Assembly: GCA_946631345.1 (NCBI GenBank)
Contig: CAMPAA010000053.1
Span: 1 to 16,414 of the forward strand
Origin: an uncultured Verrucomicrobiota bacterium
GTDB taxonomy: Bacteria; Verrucomicrobiota; Kiritimatiellia; RFP12; UBA1067
Direction of reading: 5' to 3'
Length of the DNA: 16,414 nucleotides
The notes beneath the pieces are model-generated. The model saw nothing but the letters and a program-made list of their open reading frames with translations, ran no database searches and was not told the DNA's origin. The position numbers were made by a program, and so were the translations under genes. This document shows positions 1-7,485 of this stretch, piece by piece. The stretch's first letter is position 1. The number at the start of each line of letters is the position of its first letter.

Positions 1-1
1 C

Positions 2-292
2 CTCGGCGTGATGGGCGGCGGGCTCGTCGGCTACACGCAGCTCAACGTGCCGTTCGCGCAGTACATGGCGAGCGCCATGTCCATCGCGGAGGTCAAGGAC
101 CTGTTCACCGGCCTGCTCAAGGCGGCGGTGTTCGGGCTGGTGATCGGCACCGTGTCGTGCCATGAGGGGTTCGAGACGAAGCTGGGTGCGGTTGGCGTAG
201 GCCGGGCCACGCAGCGCAGCGTGATCATCTCGTTCCTGCTCATACTGATGTTCGGCTACATGATCACCCGGCTGTTCTACTTCGATTTCTGA
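2..292 (+). CDS. mlaE: MlaE-family lipid ABC transporter permease, 3' part only
   Basis: This is the C-terminal end of an integral inner-membrane permease of the MlaE/YrbE family, which with MlaF and MlaD moves phospholipids between the inner and outer membrane. The reading frame is open to the left edge, so the gene starts outside the window and the GTG/ATG at 8-13 are internal codons. Visible features are a hydrophobic helix (GLLKAAVFGLVIGTVSC), the conserved family stretch with a Cys-His-Glu-Gly turn followed by GVGRAT, and a final membrane helix (SVIISFLLILMFGYMI) ending in RLFYFDF. The family identity is supported by the ATPase that starts 4 nt after its stop and by the MlaD gene after that. 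Family assignment is firm; the lipid substrate is inferred from the family. Confidence 0.9.
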   Translation, partial: LGVMGGGLVGYTQLNVPFAQYMASAMSIAEVKDLFTGLLKAAVFGLVIGTVSCHEGFETKLGAVGVGRATQRSVIISFLLILMFGYMITRLFYFDF

Positions 293-296
293 CGCC

Positions 297-989
297 ATGA
301 TACGCTTCGACAACGTCTTCAAGAGCTTTGACGGCAGGCAGGTGCTCGCCGGCGTGAGCTTCAGCGTCGCGGATGGCGAGATACTGGCGATAGTTGGGCC
401 GTCCGGCACGGGGAAGTCCGTAACGCTGAAGCACGTGGTGGGGCTGCTTGCGCCGGATTCCGGCACGGTCACCGTGAAGGAGGGCGCGCGCATCGGCTAC
501 CTGTTCCAGGGCGGCGCGCTTCTGGCGTGGCTCACGGTGCGCGAGAACGTATCCCTCCCGCTGAAGGAGACGACGCGCCTCGGCGACGGCGAGATCGCCC
601 GCCTGACCGACGAGGCCCTCAAGGCGGTGGGCCTTGAGGAGGCTGCCGACAAGTACCCAGCCGAGATATCAGGTGGCATGGTCAAGCGCGCAGGCCTCGC
701 CCGCGCCATCGTGCGCCGCGCGGACGCCGTCCTGTACGACGAGCCGACATCCGGCCTCGACCCTGTGACGGCCCAGACGATCCACCGCCTCATCAAGCGC
801 CTGAACGCCGAGCGCCACATCACCAGCCTCGTAGTGACACACGACCTCGCCGGCGCATGCTCGTTCGCCGACCGCATACTGCTGCTGAAGGACGGGCGCG
901 TGGTGCTTGCGGCGACGCCAGACGAGTTTATGAAATCCGATATTCCGGCGGTGCGCGAATACGTGGCCGCAAGCAAAGGAGCGATATGA
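297..989 (+). CDS. mlaF: MlaF-like ABC transporter ATP-binding protein
   Basis: A 230-residue ABC ATPase, the usual length for MlaF, acting on the cytoplasmic face of the MlaEFD complex to power lipid transport. All nucleotide-binding motifs are present: Walker A GPSGTGKS at 34-41, the Q-loop FQGGALL around 70-76, the ABC signature EISGGM at 123-128 in the MlaF-like form followed by KRAGLARAI, Walker B VLYDEPTSGLDP at 145-156, and the switch histidine at 182. The ATG at 297 lies only 4 nt after the mlaE stop and has no Shine-Dalgarno sequence, so translation probably depends on coupling to mlaE. Its stop overlaps the mlaD start as ATGA. Other MCE-system ATPases (Mkl, TtgA-like) are close relatives, so the exact symbol follows from the operon. 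Confidence 0.93.
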   Translation: MIRFDNVFKSFDGRQVLAGVSFSVADGEILAIVGPSGTGKSVTLKHVVGLLAPDSGTVTVKEGARIGYLFQGGALLAWLTVRENVSLPLKETTRLGDGEIARLTDEALKAVGLEEAADKYPAEISGGMVKRAGLARAIVRRADAVLYDEPTSGLDPVTAQTIHRLIKRLNAERHITSLVVTHDLAGACSFADRILLLKDGRVVLAATPDEFMKSDIPAVREYVAASKGAI

Positions 990-2116
990 GCAAAAAGAGA
1001 AACGACGTGTTCGCCGAAACCATCGTGGGCCTGTTCATGGCGGCGGTGCTGGCGCTGCTCGTCTATTTCACCATCGTCATCTCCGGCGTGGACATCTTTG
1101 TGGGCCGGACAAAGGTGCCGATGAAGGTGGAGTTTTCCGACGTTGGCGGTCTCAAGGACCGCGACAGCGTGATGTACCGCGGCATGAAGGTCGGCGTGAT
1201 CGACCGCATCGACCTGAGCAAGACGAACGTCCTAATGGTCGTGCGGGTGGACGATGACGTGGTCCTGCGCGAAGGCTACCGCATATCCGTCGCATCGCTT
1301 TCGCTGCTTGGCGGCAACTATCTGCTGCTGGAGGAGGGCTCCGGCGCGCAGCTTCCGCTGGAGACCACGCTTTTCCGGGGCGAGCCGCCCATGGACTGGA
1401 TGCGCGACATCGGGCGCATCGCGAGCAGCGTGAGCGACTTCACCTCGGATGGCGGACTAAAGGGCATCGTGACCAACATCTCTGAGGTCGCCGCAAAGCT
1501 GAACGCCATCGCCTCCCGCCTGGAGCGCGGGGAGGGTACGGTCGGCAAGCTGCTCTCGTCCGACGAGACCGTGTACAACGACCTGAAGGACACGGTGTCC
1601 TCAGCCAAGGCGGTGGCCGGCCGCCTGGAGCGCGGGGAGGGTACGGTCGGCAAGCTGCTCTCGTCCGACGAGACCGTGTACAACGACCTGAAGGACACGG
1701 TATCCTCCGCGAAGGCGGTGGCCGGCCGCCTGGAGCGCGGCGAGGGCACGATCGGCAAGCTGGTTTCGTCCGACGATACGGTTTACCAGGACCTCAAGGC
1801 GTCGTTGGCCAACATCCGCGATGTGACGGCGAAGCTCAAGGACGGCAAGGGGCTCTTCGGCAAGCTGACGAGCGACGAGAAGCTCGCCGCCGACGCCTCC
1901 GCCATGATCGAGCGGCTTTCCGCCGCCTCAGCAGACCTTGCAGCCGTGGCGTCGCGCCTGGAGAAGGGCGAGGGCACGCTCGGCAAGCTTTCCGCCGATT
2001 CCAAGCTGTACGACGAGGTGACCGCGCTTCTGAAGGACGTGCGGCAGATCGTGGACAACTACCGCGACACTACTCCAATCAGCACCTTCGGTTCCCTCAT
2101 AGGCGGCGCGCTGTGA
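986..2116 (+). CDS. mlaD: MlaD-like MCE-domain lipid-binding protein with tandem C-terminal repeats
   Basis: A 376-residue inner-membrane-anchored periplasmic protein that binds lipid for the Mla transporter. One membrane helix lies at about 12-34, followed by an MCE domain at about 42-118 (VGGLKDRDSVMYRGMKVGVIDRI is the conserved core, ending in LSLLGGNYLLLEEG). The long tail holds repeats of the form RGEGTxGKLxSsdxxxYxDL with cores near residues 181, 216, 251, 286 (degenerate) and 326, i.e. steps of 35, 35, 35 and 40. E. coli MlaD is about half this length and lacks the tail; long repeat tails occur in other MCE proteins. The start at 986 is chosen because AAAGGAG sits at 975-981 with 4-nt spacing and the ATG overlaps the mlaF stop; a longer frame to 857 merely runs through mlaF. 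The stop overlaps the next ATG. Confidence 0.9.
   Translation: MSKKRNDVFAETIVGLFMAAVLALLVYFTIVISGVDIFVGRTKVPMKVEFSDVGGLKDRDSVMYRGMKVGVIDRIDLSKTNVLMVVRVDDDVVLREGYRISVASLSLLGGNYLLLEEGSGAQLPLETTLFRGEPPMDWMRDIGRIASSVSDFTSDGGLKGIVTNISEVAAKLNAIASRLERGEGTVGKLLSSDETVYNDLKDTVSSAKAVAGRLERGEGTVGKLLSSDETVYNDLKDTVSSAKAVAGRLERGEGTIGKLVSSDDTVYQDLKASLANIRDVTAKLKDGKGLFGKLTSDEKLAADASAMIERLSAASADLAAVASRLEKGEGTLGKLSADSKLYDEVTALLKDVRQIVDNYRDTTPISTFGSLIGGAL
1516..1701 (+). repeat. Direct tandem repeat inside mlaD (105-bp period)
   Basis: Bases 1516-1596 and 1621-1701 are identical over 81 bp at an offset of 105 bp, which is exactly 35 codons. The rest of the unit, 1597-1620 against 1702-1725, differs at only three bases, all synonymous in effect (GTG/GTA, TCA/TCC, GCC/GCG). 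A third unit beginning at 1726 has the same length but has diverged at many positions. The pattern shows a recent duplication of one repeat unit within an older repeat array. Confidence 0.95.
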
Positions 2117-2841
2117 TGGAAGAGCGGCTTCAGAACATCCTTGCGCACCGTGGCGTGGCTTCGCGCCGCCATTCCGCCGACATCATCGCGGAGGGGCGCG
2201 TTACCGTGGATGGCGTGGTCGTGACGGAGCCTGGCGCGCGCTTCGATCCGTCGCGTGCGGCGATTCGAGTGGACGGGCGGGCGCTTGCCGCCGGCGTGGA
2301 GCGTCCGCGCACGATCATGATGTACAAGCCGGCGGGAGTGCTTTCGAGCGTGACGGATCCGTTCGGCGGGACGACCGTGCTTGATCTCGTCAAGGGGAAG
2401 GTCAGGGAGAGGCTAGTGCCGGTCGGACGGCTCGACAAGGATTCCGAGGGGCTGATCCTCCTCTCGAACGACGGCGATCTCGCGTTGCGGCTGACCCATC
2501 CGCGCTATGAGCACGAGAAGGTGTACGTGGTGCGCGCGGCCGGGCGGTGGAGCGATGACAAGCTCAACGTGCTGCGCGGGCCGGTGACGATGCCGGATGG
2601 TTACGTGACGCGGCCCGTTCCGGTGGAGGTCATCCGAACCCAGGCCAACAACACGCATACGCTCCTCTTCCGGCTGAAGGAGGGGCGCAAGCGCCAGATA
2701 CGCTACATGTGCAGCGCTGCGCACCTGGTGGTGCTATCGCTCAAGCGCGTGGAGATAGCGGGTCTTCGCCTCGACGAACGCCTCAAGCCCGGAGAGTGGC
2801 GTGACCTCACTCCGGCGGAGCTGGCCCGCCTCTCCCGCTGA
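2116..2841 (+). CDS. RsuA/RluB-family rRNA pseudouridine synthase
   Basis: A 241-residue cytoplasmic enzyme that converts a specific uridine in ribosomal RNA to pseudouridine. Residues 1-50 form an S4 RNA-binding domain (RLQNILAHRGVASRR, with GRVTVDG). The catalytic domain follows: KPAGVLSS at 71-78, the active-site loop GRLDKDSEGLILLSNDGD with catalytic Asp107, and the late motif KEGRKRQIRYM. Length and motif order fit RsuA, RluB, RluE and RluF; the S4 domain excludes RluE-type proteins without it, and RluB is the most likely, but the target site cannot be read from sequence. The ATG at 2116 shares its A with the mlaD stop codon (TGATG); a GTG at 2113 in the same frame is the alternative. 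No strong Shine-Dalgarno sequence, so coupling to mlaD is likely. Confidence 0.93.
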   Translation: MEERLQNILAHRGVASRRHSADIIAEGRVTVDGVVVTEPGARFDPSRAAIRVDGRALAAGVERPRTIMMYKPAGVLSSVTDPFGGTTVLDLVKGKVRERLVPVGRLDKDSEGLILLSNDGDLALRLTHPRYEHEKVYVVRAAGRWSDDKLNVLRGPVTMPDGYVTRPVPVEVIRTQANNTHTLLFRLKEGRKRQIRYMCSAAHLVVLSLKRVEIAGLRLDERLKPGEWRDLTPAELARLSR

Positions 2842-2868
2842 ACGCCTAACGGAAAGGATATGCCAGGC

Positions 2869-5800
2869 ATGGAGATCAGGAATCTGATTGCGGGTGCGAC
2901 GGCTGCGGTCTGTGCGTGCTCGACCTTTGCCGCCGGACCATGGGCCTCGGATCTGTGGCTCTCGCGTGGAGGCGAATGGACGAAACGCGCCGAGGTGTGC
3001 GTGTCGAACGCAACGACCAGGGCGTGGAAGGCCGAGACGGTGCCGGTGCGCGTGGGCGAAGGCGGCCTTCCCATCGGCGGCGTGGGCTTCGCCGAACTGC
3101 GCGTTGTGGACGGCGAGGGCGTCCAGCTGGAGTTTGGTGCATATGGCACCGACGGCAATTCCGTGGCGGATGGTGGCCGCATGGCGGACGGCGGCTTTTT
3201 GGCGCTGCCTGTGACTGCCTCTCCCGGCGGCGTAGCCCGCTTCTGCGTGTACTGGGGCAACCCCCGCGCATGGGCCCTCGCCGACCGCTGGCGGAAGAAG
3301 CCGAAGGGCGGCGTTGGTGCCGTGGTGTCTGTCGGCGGCGCGGAGAGCCTTTCGCTCGCCGTGCGCGGAGAGGGTGCGCCATGGCCCAAGTCTGGCGGCT
3401 GGGAGTACCGCGTGCCGGTGCGCTTCCGCAACCTGTCGGATCGCAGCCTCGAATCGGCGATAGGCCAGTTCGTTGCGCCGGAGGCGTTTCACGCTACGCG
3501 CAATCCTGAGTTCCTGCTGGAGTTCGAAGGGCGGAAGGTGCCATGCGTGCGCGTTGGCGACCGGATGTTCTCGTTCTTCTTCTTGGACGTGCCGGCGAAG
3601 AGCGTGTGCGTGGCGTACCTCTATGTAAAGACCGGCAGGGCGCAGGCGTCGGCAAGGGGCGCGCGCGAAAACGCCCAGGCAAGCGAGATTCCGTCCGACC
3701 AGGTGAGCCTTGCCGCCGACACGGCGCTCGACGGCCAGACCATACAGGCGTTCAGTCGGTTTCTGGGCGGCGGGGCGTCAAATCTGGTCGCGAACGCTGG
3801 CTTTTCGCAGGGGCATTCCGGCTGGTCGTTTGGCCGAGGCCGGAAGGGCGTGAAGGTCGAGACGCGCCCGTGCGGGCTTTTCGGCAAGAGCTGTTCCGTG
3901 CTGACGGTGACAGACGAGGCCGCCAAGGGTTCATGGGAGGGTGTCACGCAGGTCGTGGACGTGGAGCCTGGCCGGGACTACGCCTATGGCGCGTTCATCA
4001 AGGGCCGCGACGTCTCGGCGTGGTCTACGGTGCACATCCATCTGCTTGACGCAGATGGGCTCAATCCAGTAGGCAAGGACGGCAAGCGCCGGATGCTGGC
4101 GCTGTGCGCGCGCACCGGCCGCACCGGCACGTTCGGCTGGACGCCAGTGTTCGGCAAAGTGCGCGTGCCGGATAACGTGAGGAAGCTCAGCATACACCTC
4201 ACCATGAACGGCACCGGCGAACTTTACCACGATGGCGCGCTCGTCGTTGCCTGCGGCGATACCGCACTTTGCGATCCGGAAAGCGCGCCGCGCGCTCCAG
4301 GCGACTTCGCGGTGTGCCAGACAAGCCCGATCGTGAAGGTGTTTCCCGAGTTCTGCGTGCGGAACGCGGACGGGCCGTTCTCGCTGGCGCTCGCCAGGAA
4401 CGAGACCGAGGATCTCCAGCTTGCTGTTGCCTGCGGATCGGCGGCGGATATCGCGTTCGAGGTTGAGCCGCCTGCGGACGGGAAGGGCGGCGCTCTGCGC
4501 GTGGAGCCGGGTGTGGTCACGTATGTGCCGGTGGATTTCCCGTCCGCCTACTACTCGCGCACGACCGACGAGGAGTATCTGCGCACCCCGAACCATGACG
4601 CAGGATGCGACGGATGGAGCGGCATGTGGCCCGATCCCGTGGAGCGCATGTCGTCCTTCCGCCTTTCGGCGAACTCCGCGATGGCGGTGCGCCTCGCAAT
4701 ATCCGCCGATGGGAGCGCCGCCCCCGGCACGTACACCGGCGCAATCCGCTGGAAGGTGGACGGGAAAGCGGTGCGTCGGGACGTCTTCAGGGTGAAAGTA
4801 TGGGATTTCGCGATTCCGAAGAGGCCTGCGTTTGCCGCAATCTACGATGTGCGCCTCGGCAGCGGAATGTGGCGCGCGCAGGGCGGGAAGGGCGCGGGTG
4901 ACGTGCGTCGGCGTGTGCTTGACACGATGGCGGCGTACAAGATATGCCCGGACAAGGTGTTTGCCGATCCCGTGTTCAGGCGCGCTGCGGACGGAACCGT
5001 GACGGCAGACTTCACCGCCTACGACAGGGCCGCCTCCGAACACTTCGACGACTACCGCTTCCCCGCCGCCTACATGCCGCTTGCGTTCTACTGCTTCGGG
5101 TGGGGCCATCCGCCAAAGGATTTCCTCGGCGAGAAGCCGTACGAGGGCTCGTGGCCGTTCACGGGTGCCGACCGCAGCAAGTTGCGCCCGGAATACGTGA
5201 AGGCATACCAGTCCGCGCTACGCCTCTACTGGGACCACGTGAAGGCCAAGGGCTGGGCGGACAGGCTCGTGCTCTACATCTCGGACGAACCCTACTTCAA
5301 CGAGGCTCGCATACGCGAGCAGATGATCGCGCTGTGCCGGATGATCCACGAGGTCGATCCGAAGATACGCATCTACTGCAGCACATGGCGGCACTGCCCG
5401 GAGTGGGACGCTTCGCTCGATGTCTGGGGCGTTGGCTCGTACGGCTGCTTCCCCACAAACGAGATGATGCGCCTTTCGGCGGAAGGCAAGGGCATCTGGT
5501 TCACGACAGATGGCCAGCAGTGCCTCGATACGCCATGGTGCGCGATCGAGCGCATGCAGCCCATGTACTCATGGGCGTACGGCGCGGAGGCGTACGAGTT
5601 CTGGGGATGCACGTGGCTCACCTACGACCCCTGGAGATACGGCTGGCATTCGTTCATCCGGCAGGCGGGTTCTCCAGAGAAGGGGGAGTCGTGGGTGCGC
5701 TACCCGAACGGCGACGGCTACCACATCTACCCGCCGCGTTCTGGTTCTCCCGACATGTCGCCCGTGCCTTCCGTTCGCCTGTGCGCGATCCGCGACGGCG

Positions 5801-6036
5801 TTGAGGAGCATTCCTACCTCGAACGCCTCTCCGCGATTTCGGCGGATGGCGCTCTCCCCGCCCAGATGCGGGCCGATGCGGGCCGGATACTTGATTGCTA
5901 CCGCGCGCTGCTCGGCATCCCCAACGCCGGCGGGCGTTACTCCACATCAATCCTTCCCGAGCCCGAAGAACTCGACCGTCTGCGCCAGCGCGCCGGCAAC
6001 CTGATCGAGCGGGCGAGCGCAGGAGGCAGACCATGA
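2869..6036 (+). CDS. Exported GH123-like (former DUF4091) multidomain glycoside hydrolase candidate
   Basis: A 1055-residue secreted protein. Residues 1-22 are a Sec signal ending TFAA before GPW. Two beta-rich regions follow (about 30-170 and 178-290), then a CBM4/9-like jelly-roll at about 305-456 beginning SNLVANAGF and rich in aromatics. An N-terminal GH123-type beta domain spans about 482-645 (ARNETEDLQLAV). A TIM-barrel-like catalytic region runs from 646 to about 990, with an Asp806-Glu807 pair in YISDEPYF, the motif NGDGYHIYPP near 947-956, and SVRLCAIRDGVEE around 968-980, typical of PF13320. In characterised GH123 beta-N-acetylgalactosaminidases such an Asp-Glu pair drives substrate-assisted hydrolysis; the substrate here is unknown. 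The start at 2869 is preferred because AAAGGA (2853-2858) is 10 nt upstream; an in-frame ATG at 2860 lies only 1 nt from it. The stop overlaps manA. Confidence 0.85.
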   Translation: MEIRNLIAGATAAVCACSTFAAGPWASDLWLSRGGEWTKRAEVCVSNATTRAWKAETVPVRVGEGGLPIGGVGFAELRVVDGEGVQLEFGAYGTDGNSVADGGRMADGGFLALPVTASPGGVARFCVYWGNPRAWALADRWRKKPKGGVGAVVSVGGAESLSLAVRGEGAPWPKSGGWEYRVPVRFRNLSDRSLESAIGQFVAPEAFHATRNPEFLLEFEGRKVPCVRVGDRMFSFFFLDVPAKSVCVAYLYVKTGRAQASARGARENAQASEIPSDQVSLAADTALDGQTIQAFSRFLGGGASNLVANAGFSQGHSGWSFGRGRKGVKVETRPCGLFGKSCSVLTVTDEAAKGSWEGVTQVVDVEPGRDYAYGAFIKGRDVSAWSTVHIHLLDADGLNPVGKDGKRRMLALCARTGRTGTFGWTPVFGKVRVPDNVRKLSIHLTMNGTGELYHDGALVVACGDTALCDPESAPRAPGDFAVCQTSPIVKVFPEFCVRNADGPFSLALARNETEDLQLAVACGSAADIAFEVEPPADGKGGALRVEPGVVTYVPVDFPSAYYSRTTDEEYLRTPNHDAGCDGWSGMWPDPVERMSSFRLSANSAMAVRLAISADGSAAPGTYTGAIRWKVDGKAVRRDVFRVKVWDFAIPKRPAFAAIYDVRLGSGMWRAQGGKGAGDVRRRVLDTMAAYKICPDKVFADPVFRRAADGTVTADFTAYDRAASEHFDDYRFPAAYMPLAFYCFGWGHPPKDFLGEKPYEGSWPFTGADRSKLRPEYVKAYQSALRLYWDHVKAKGWADRLVLYISDEPYFNEARIREQMIALCRMIHEVDPKIRIYCSTWRHCPEWDASLDVWGVGSYGCFPTNEMMRLSAEGKGIWFTTDGQQCLDTPWCAIERMQPMYSWAYGAEAYEFWGCTWLTYDPWRYGWHSFIRQAGSPEKGESWVRYPNGDGYHIYPPRSGSPDMSPVPSVRLCAIRDGVEEHSYLERLSAISADGALPAQMRADAGRILDCYRALLGIPNAGGRYSTSILPEPEELDRLRQRAGNLIERASAGGRP

Positions 6037-6944
6037 TGCGGAAATACCCGATAAAGCTTGCTCCGCAAGTTCGCACGGCCCTTTGGGGACGCGAGATATG
6101 GCTCGTGTCCGCGTACCCATCCCAGCCAAGTGTGGTCGAGAACGGCCCTTACGCCGGACGCACCCTGCCTGAGCTGGCTGCGGAGTTCGGCGAAGGGCTG
6201 ATGGGCGCGAAAGCGGCGGAGAAGGGGGGATTCCCCCTTCTCGTGAAGGTGATCGAGGCGAAGGATCGGCTCTCCCTCCAGGTGCATCCCAGCGAGACTA
6301 CGCGCCACCTGTGCGGCGGCGACCCGAAGACGGAGATGTGGTACGTGCTGGACGGATGCGAACCTGGCGCGTGCATCTTTGCGGGACTTGCGGATGGCGT
6401 GGATGCACATGCACTTCAGCGTTCGCTCCACGACGGCTCAGCCGAAAGCCTCGTGAAACGATTCGCAGTCGGGCGAGGCGACGTGATGTTCATTCCGGGC
6501 GGGCTCGTCCACGCCATCGGCGCGGGATGCCGCCTGTACGAGGTGCAGCAGACGAGCGACACCACATGGCGTCTGCACGACTGGGACCGGGTTGACGCCA
6601 AGACCGGCCTGCCTCGCAAGCTGCACGAGCGCGAGGGGCTCGCCGCCATCGACTGGACCCTCCCGCCGCCAACGCTCCGCCACGACTGCGCCGGAGCCGC
6701 GCAGCCTCTGGTGGATTGCAGGCATTTCAGCTTTTCGGGCATGTCAATCTCCATGCCCGAGACGCTGTCGATAGACGCCGACAGCTGCCGGATACTGTTC
6801 GCCGATGAGGGCGGGTGCATGATGTCGGCGGATGGCGGCGAACCTGTCCGGGTCGAGGAGGGGGAGTGCGTGCTTGTTCCGGCGGGCGTAATGCTCACCG
6901 TCGAGCCATGCACATGTCTACACCTGCTATCCGCAAGCCTGTAG
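6033..6944 (+). CDS. manA: Mannose-6-phosphate isomerase, class I (phosphomannose isomerase)
   Basis: A 303-residue cytoplasmic zinc enzyme that interconverts mannose-6-phosphate and fructose-6-phosphate. The zinc-site and active-site landmarks of type I enzymes are present: LQVHP with Gln83 and His85, the KTEMWYVLDG segment with Glu101, PGGLVHAIGAG with His160, and the conserved TTWRLHDWDR with Arg180. The opening WGREIW also matches the family. At about 300 residues it is the short bacterial form. The ATG at 6033 follows AGGAGG (6021-6026) by 6 nt and overlaps the stop of the GH123-like gene as ATGA, so the two are probably co-translated; ATG 6036 is a second possible start. The placement suggests intracellular use of mannose, perhaps released by neighbouring enzymes, though ManA also supplies GDP-mannose synthesis. 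Confidence 0.93.
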   Translation: MMRKYPIKLAPQVRTALWGREIWLVSAYPSQPSVVENGPYAGRTLPELAAEFGEGLMGAKAAEKGGFPLLVKVIEAKDRLSLQVHPSETTRHLCGGDPKTEMWYVLDGCEPGACIFAGLADGVDAHALQRSLHDGSAESLVKRFAVGRGDVMFIPGGLVHAIGAGCRLYEVQQTSDTTWRLHDWDRVDAKTGLPRKLHEREGLAAIDWTLPPPTLRHDCAGAAQPLVDCRHFSFSGMSISMPETLSIDADSCRILFADEGGCMMSADGGEPVRVEEGECVLVPAGVMLTVEPCTCLHLLSASL

Positions 6945-6987
6945 CCCGCTCTTGGCGGGTGTCGTCGGCCGCACGGGCATTTGCCCG
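6945..6987 (+). other. Two GC-rich hairpins after manA (possible weak terminator)
   Basis: CCCGC at 6945-6949 pairs with GCGGG at 6955-6959 around the loop TCTTG, starting one base after the manA stop. A second perfect inverted repeat, CGGGCA at 6974-6979 with TGCCCG at 6982-6987, has a 2-nt centre (4-nt loop if the inner pair opens). Neither is followed by a T-run, so this is not a standard rho-independent terminator. It may still mark the end of the upstream transcript or protect its 3' end. Confidence 0.4.
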
Positions 6988-7046
6988 ATATCGCGCATGC
7001 CGCACCGCAAGGGCTTTCGTGAGCCGGGATTTAGGCGAGCAGGTTA

Positions 7047-7055
7047 TGGTATAAT
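7047..7055 (+). promoter_or_regulatory. Extended -10 promoter for tsaE, probable leaderless transcript
   Basis: TGG followed by a perfect TATAAT hexamer (7050-7055) forms a consensus extended -10 element for the housekeeping sigma factor. No good -35 hexamer is seen at the usual distance (7027-7032 reads GGATTT), which is tolerated by extended -10 promoters. The tsaE ATG begins only 7 nt after the hexamer, so the expected transcription start falls on or within a base or two of the start codon and the mRNA should be leaderless. The 13 bases TTATGGTATAATT (7044-7056) recur exactly at 9586-9598. Confidence 0.72.
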
Positions 7056-7062
7056 TCACGGC

Positions 7063-7473
7063 ATGATTTTTGAGACGCATGACGAGAGCGAGACCTGGGA
7101 GGTGGCGAAGCGGTTCGCCGCCACCTTGAGGCCGGGTGACGTCGTGTGCCTGGAAGGCGACCTCGGCGCGGGCAAGACTACGTTCACGCAGGGACTATGC
7201 GCCGCGCTTGGGGCGAAGCGCGCGGTGACGAGTCCGACCTTCTGCATCGTCTCGGAGCATCCGGCGGCGGATTTCCTTGTGGTTCACATGGACCTCTACC
7301 GCCTCCATGGAGAAGAGGACGTGTTGCAGATTGGCTGGGAGGATTACCTGTCGCGAGGGGCGGTGCTGGTGGTGGAATGGCCCGACCGCGCGGGTTCGCT
7401 CGTGCCCGAGACGGCGCGACACGTGCGATTCACCTACGCCGAAGCCGAGAACATGCGGATAATAGAGTTTTAA
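7063..7473 (+). CDS. tsaE: tRNA threonylcarbamoyladenosine biosynthesis ATPase TsaE
   Basis: A 136-residue cytoplasmic P-loop ATPase that works with TsaB and TsaD to make t6A at position 37 of ANN-decoding tRNAs. Family landmarks are Walker A EGDLGAGKTTF at 31-41, SPTF at 57-60, HMDLYRL at 75-81, and VVEWPDR at 103-109. The length is close to that of E. coli TsaE (153). The ATG at 7063 gives a normal N-terminus (THDESETWEVAKRFA is the usual opening), whereas the longer in-frame extension to 6952 is arginine-rich and crosses a perfect -10 box. There is no Shine-Dalgarno sequence before the ATG, consistent with a leaderless mRNA. It is followed by ettA with 12 nt between stop and start, so they probably share a transcript. 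Confidence 0.93.
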   Translation: MIFETHDESETWEVAKRFAATLRPGDVVCLEGDLGAGKTTFTQGLCAALGAKRAVTSPTFCIVSEHPAADFLVVHMDLYRLHGEEDVLQIGWEDYLSRGAVLVVEWPDRAGSLVPETARHVRFTYAEAENMRIIEF

Positions 7474-7485
7474 AGGAGCAGAAAA

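Larger units (their letters stand above)
6945..7062 (+). other. Intergenic region between manA and tsaE
   Basis: This 118-nt gap is the only sizeable non-coding stretch in the window. It holds two short GC-rich hairpins near the manA stop and, at its right end, an extended -10 promoter for tsaE. An open frame in phase with tsaE runs back to 6952, but it has no ribosome-binding site, no family similarity upstream of 7063, and would cross the promoter, so it is treated as non-coding. Confidence 0.75.

Noticed and set aside
857..985. Longer MlaD start at 857
   Set aside because: The extra 43 residues overlap mlaF in another frame and lack family similarity; the ATG at 986 has AAAGGAG upstream and overlaps the mlaF stop.
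1516..1830. CRISPR-like or mobile repeat array
   Set aside because: The repeats are in-frame coding units of 105 bp without spacers, part of the MlaD tail.
3931..5109. 392-residue minus-strand open frame
   Set aside because: Shadow of the first GH123-like gene; low-complexity Arg/His/Ala composition and no ribosome-binding logic.
6952..7062. Extended TsaE N-terminus from 6952
   Set aside because: The extension is basic and unlike TsaE, has no ribosome-binding site and would be cut by the perfect -10 box at 7050-7055.
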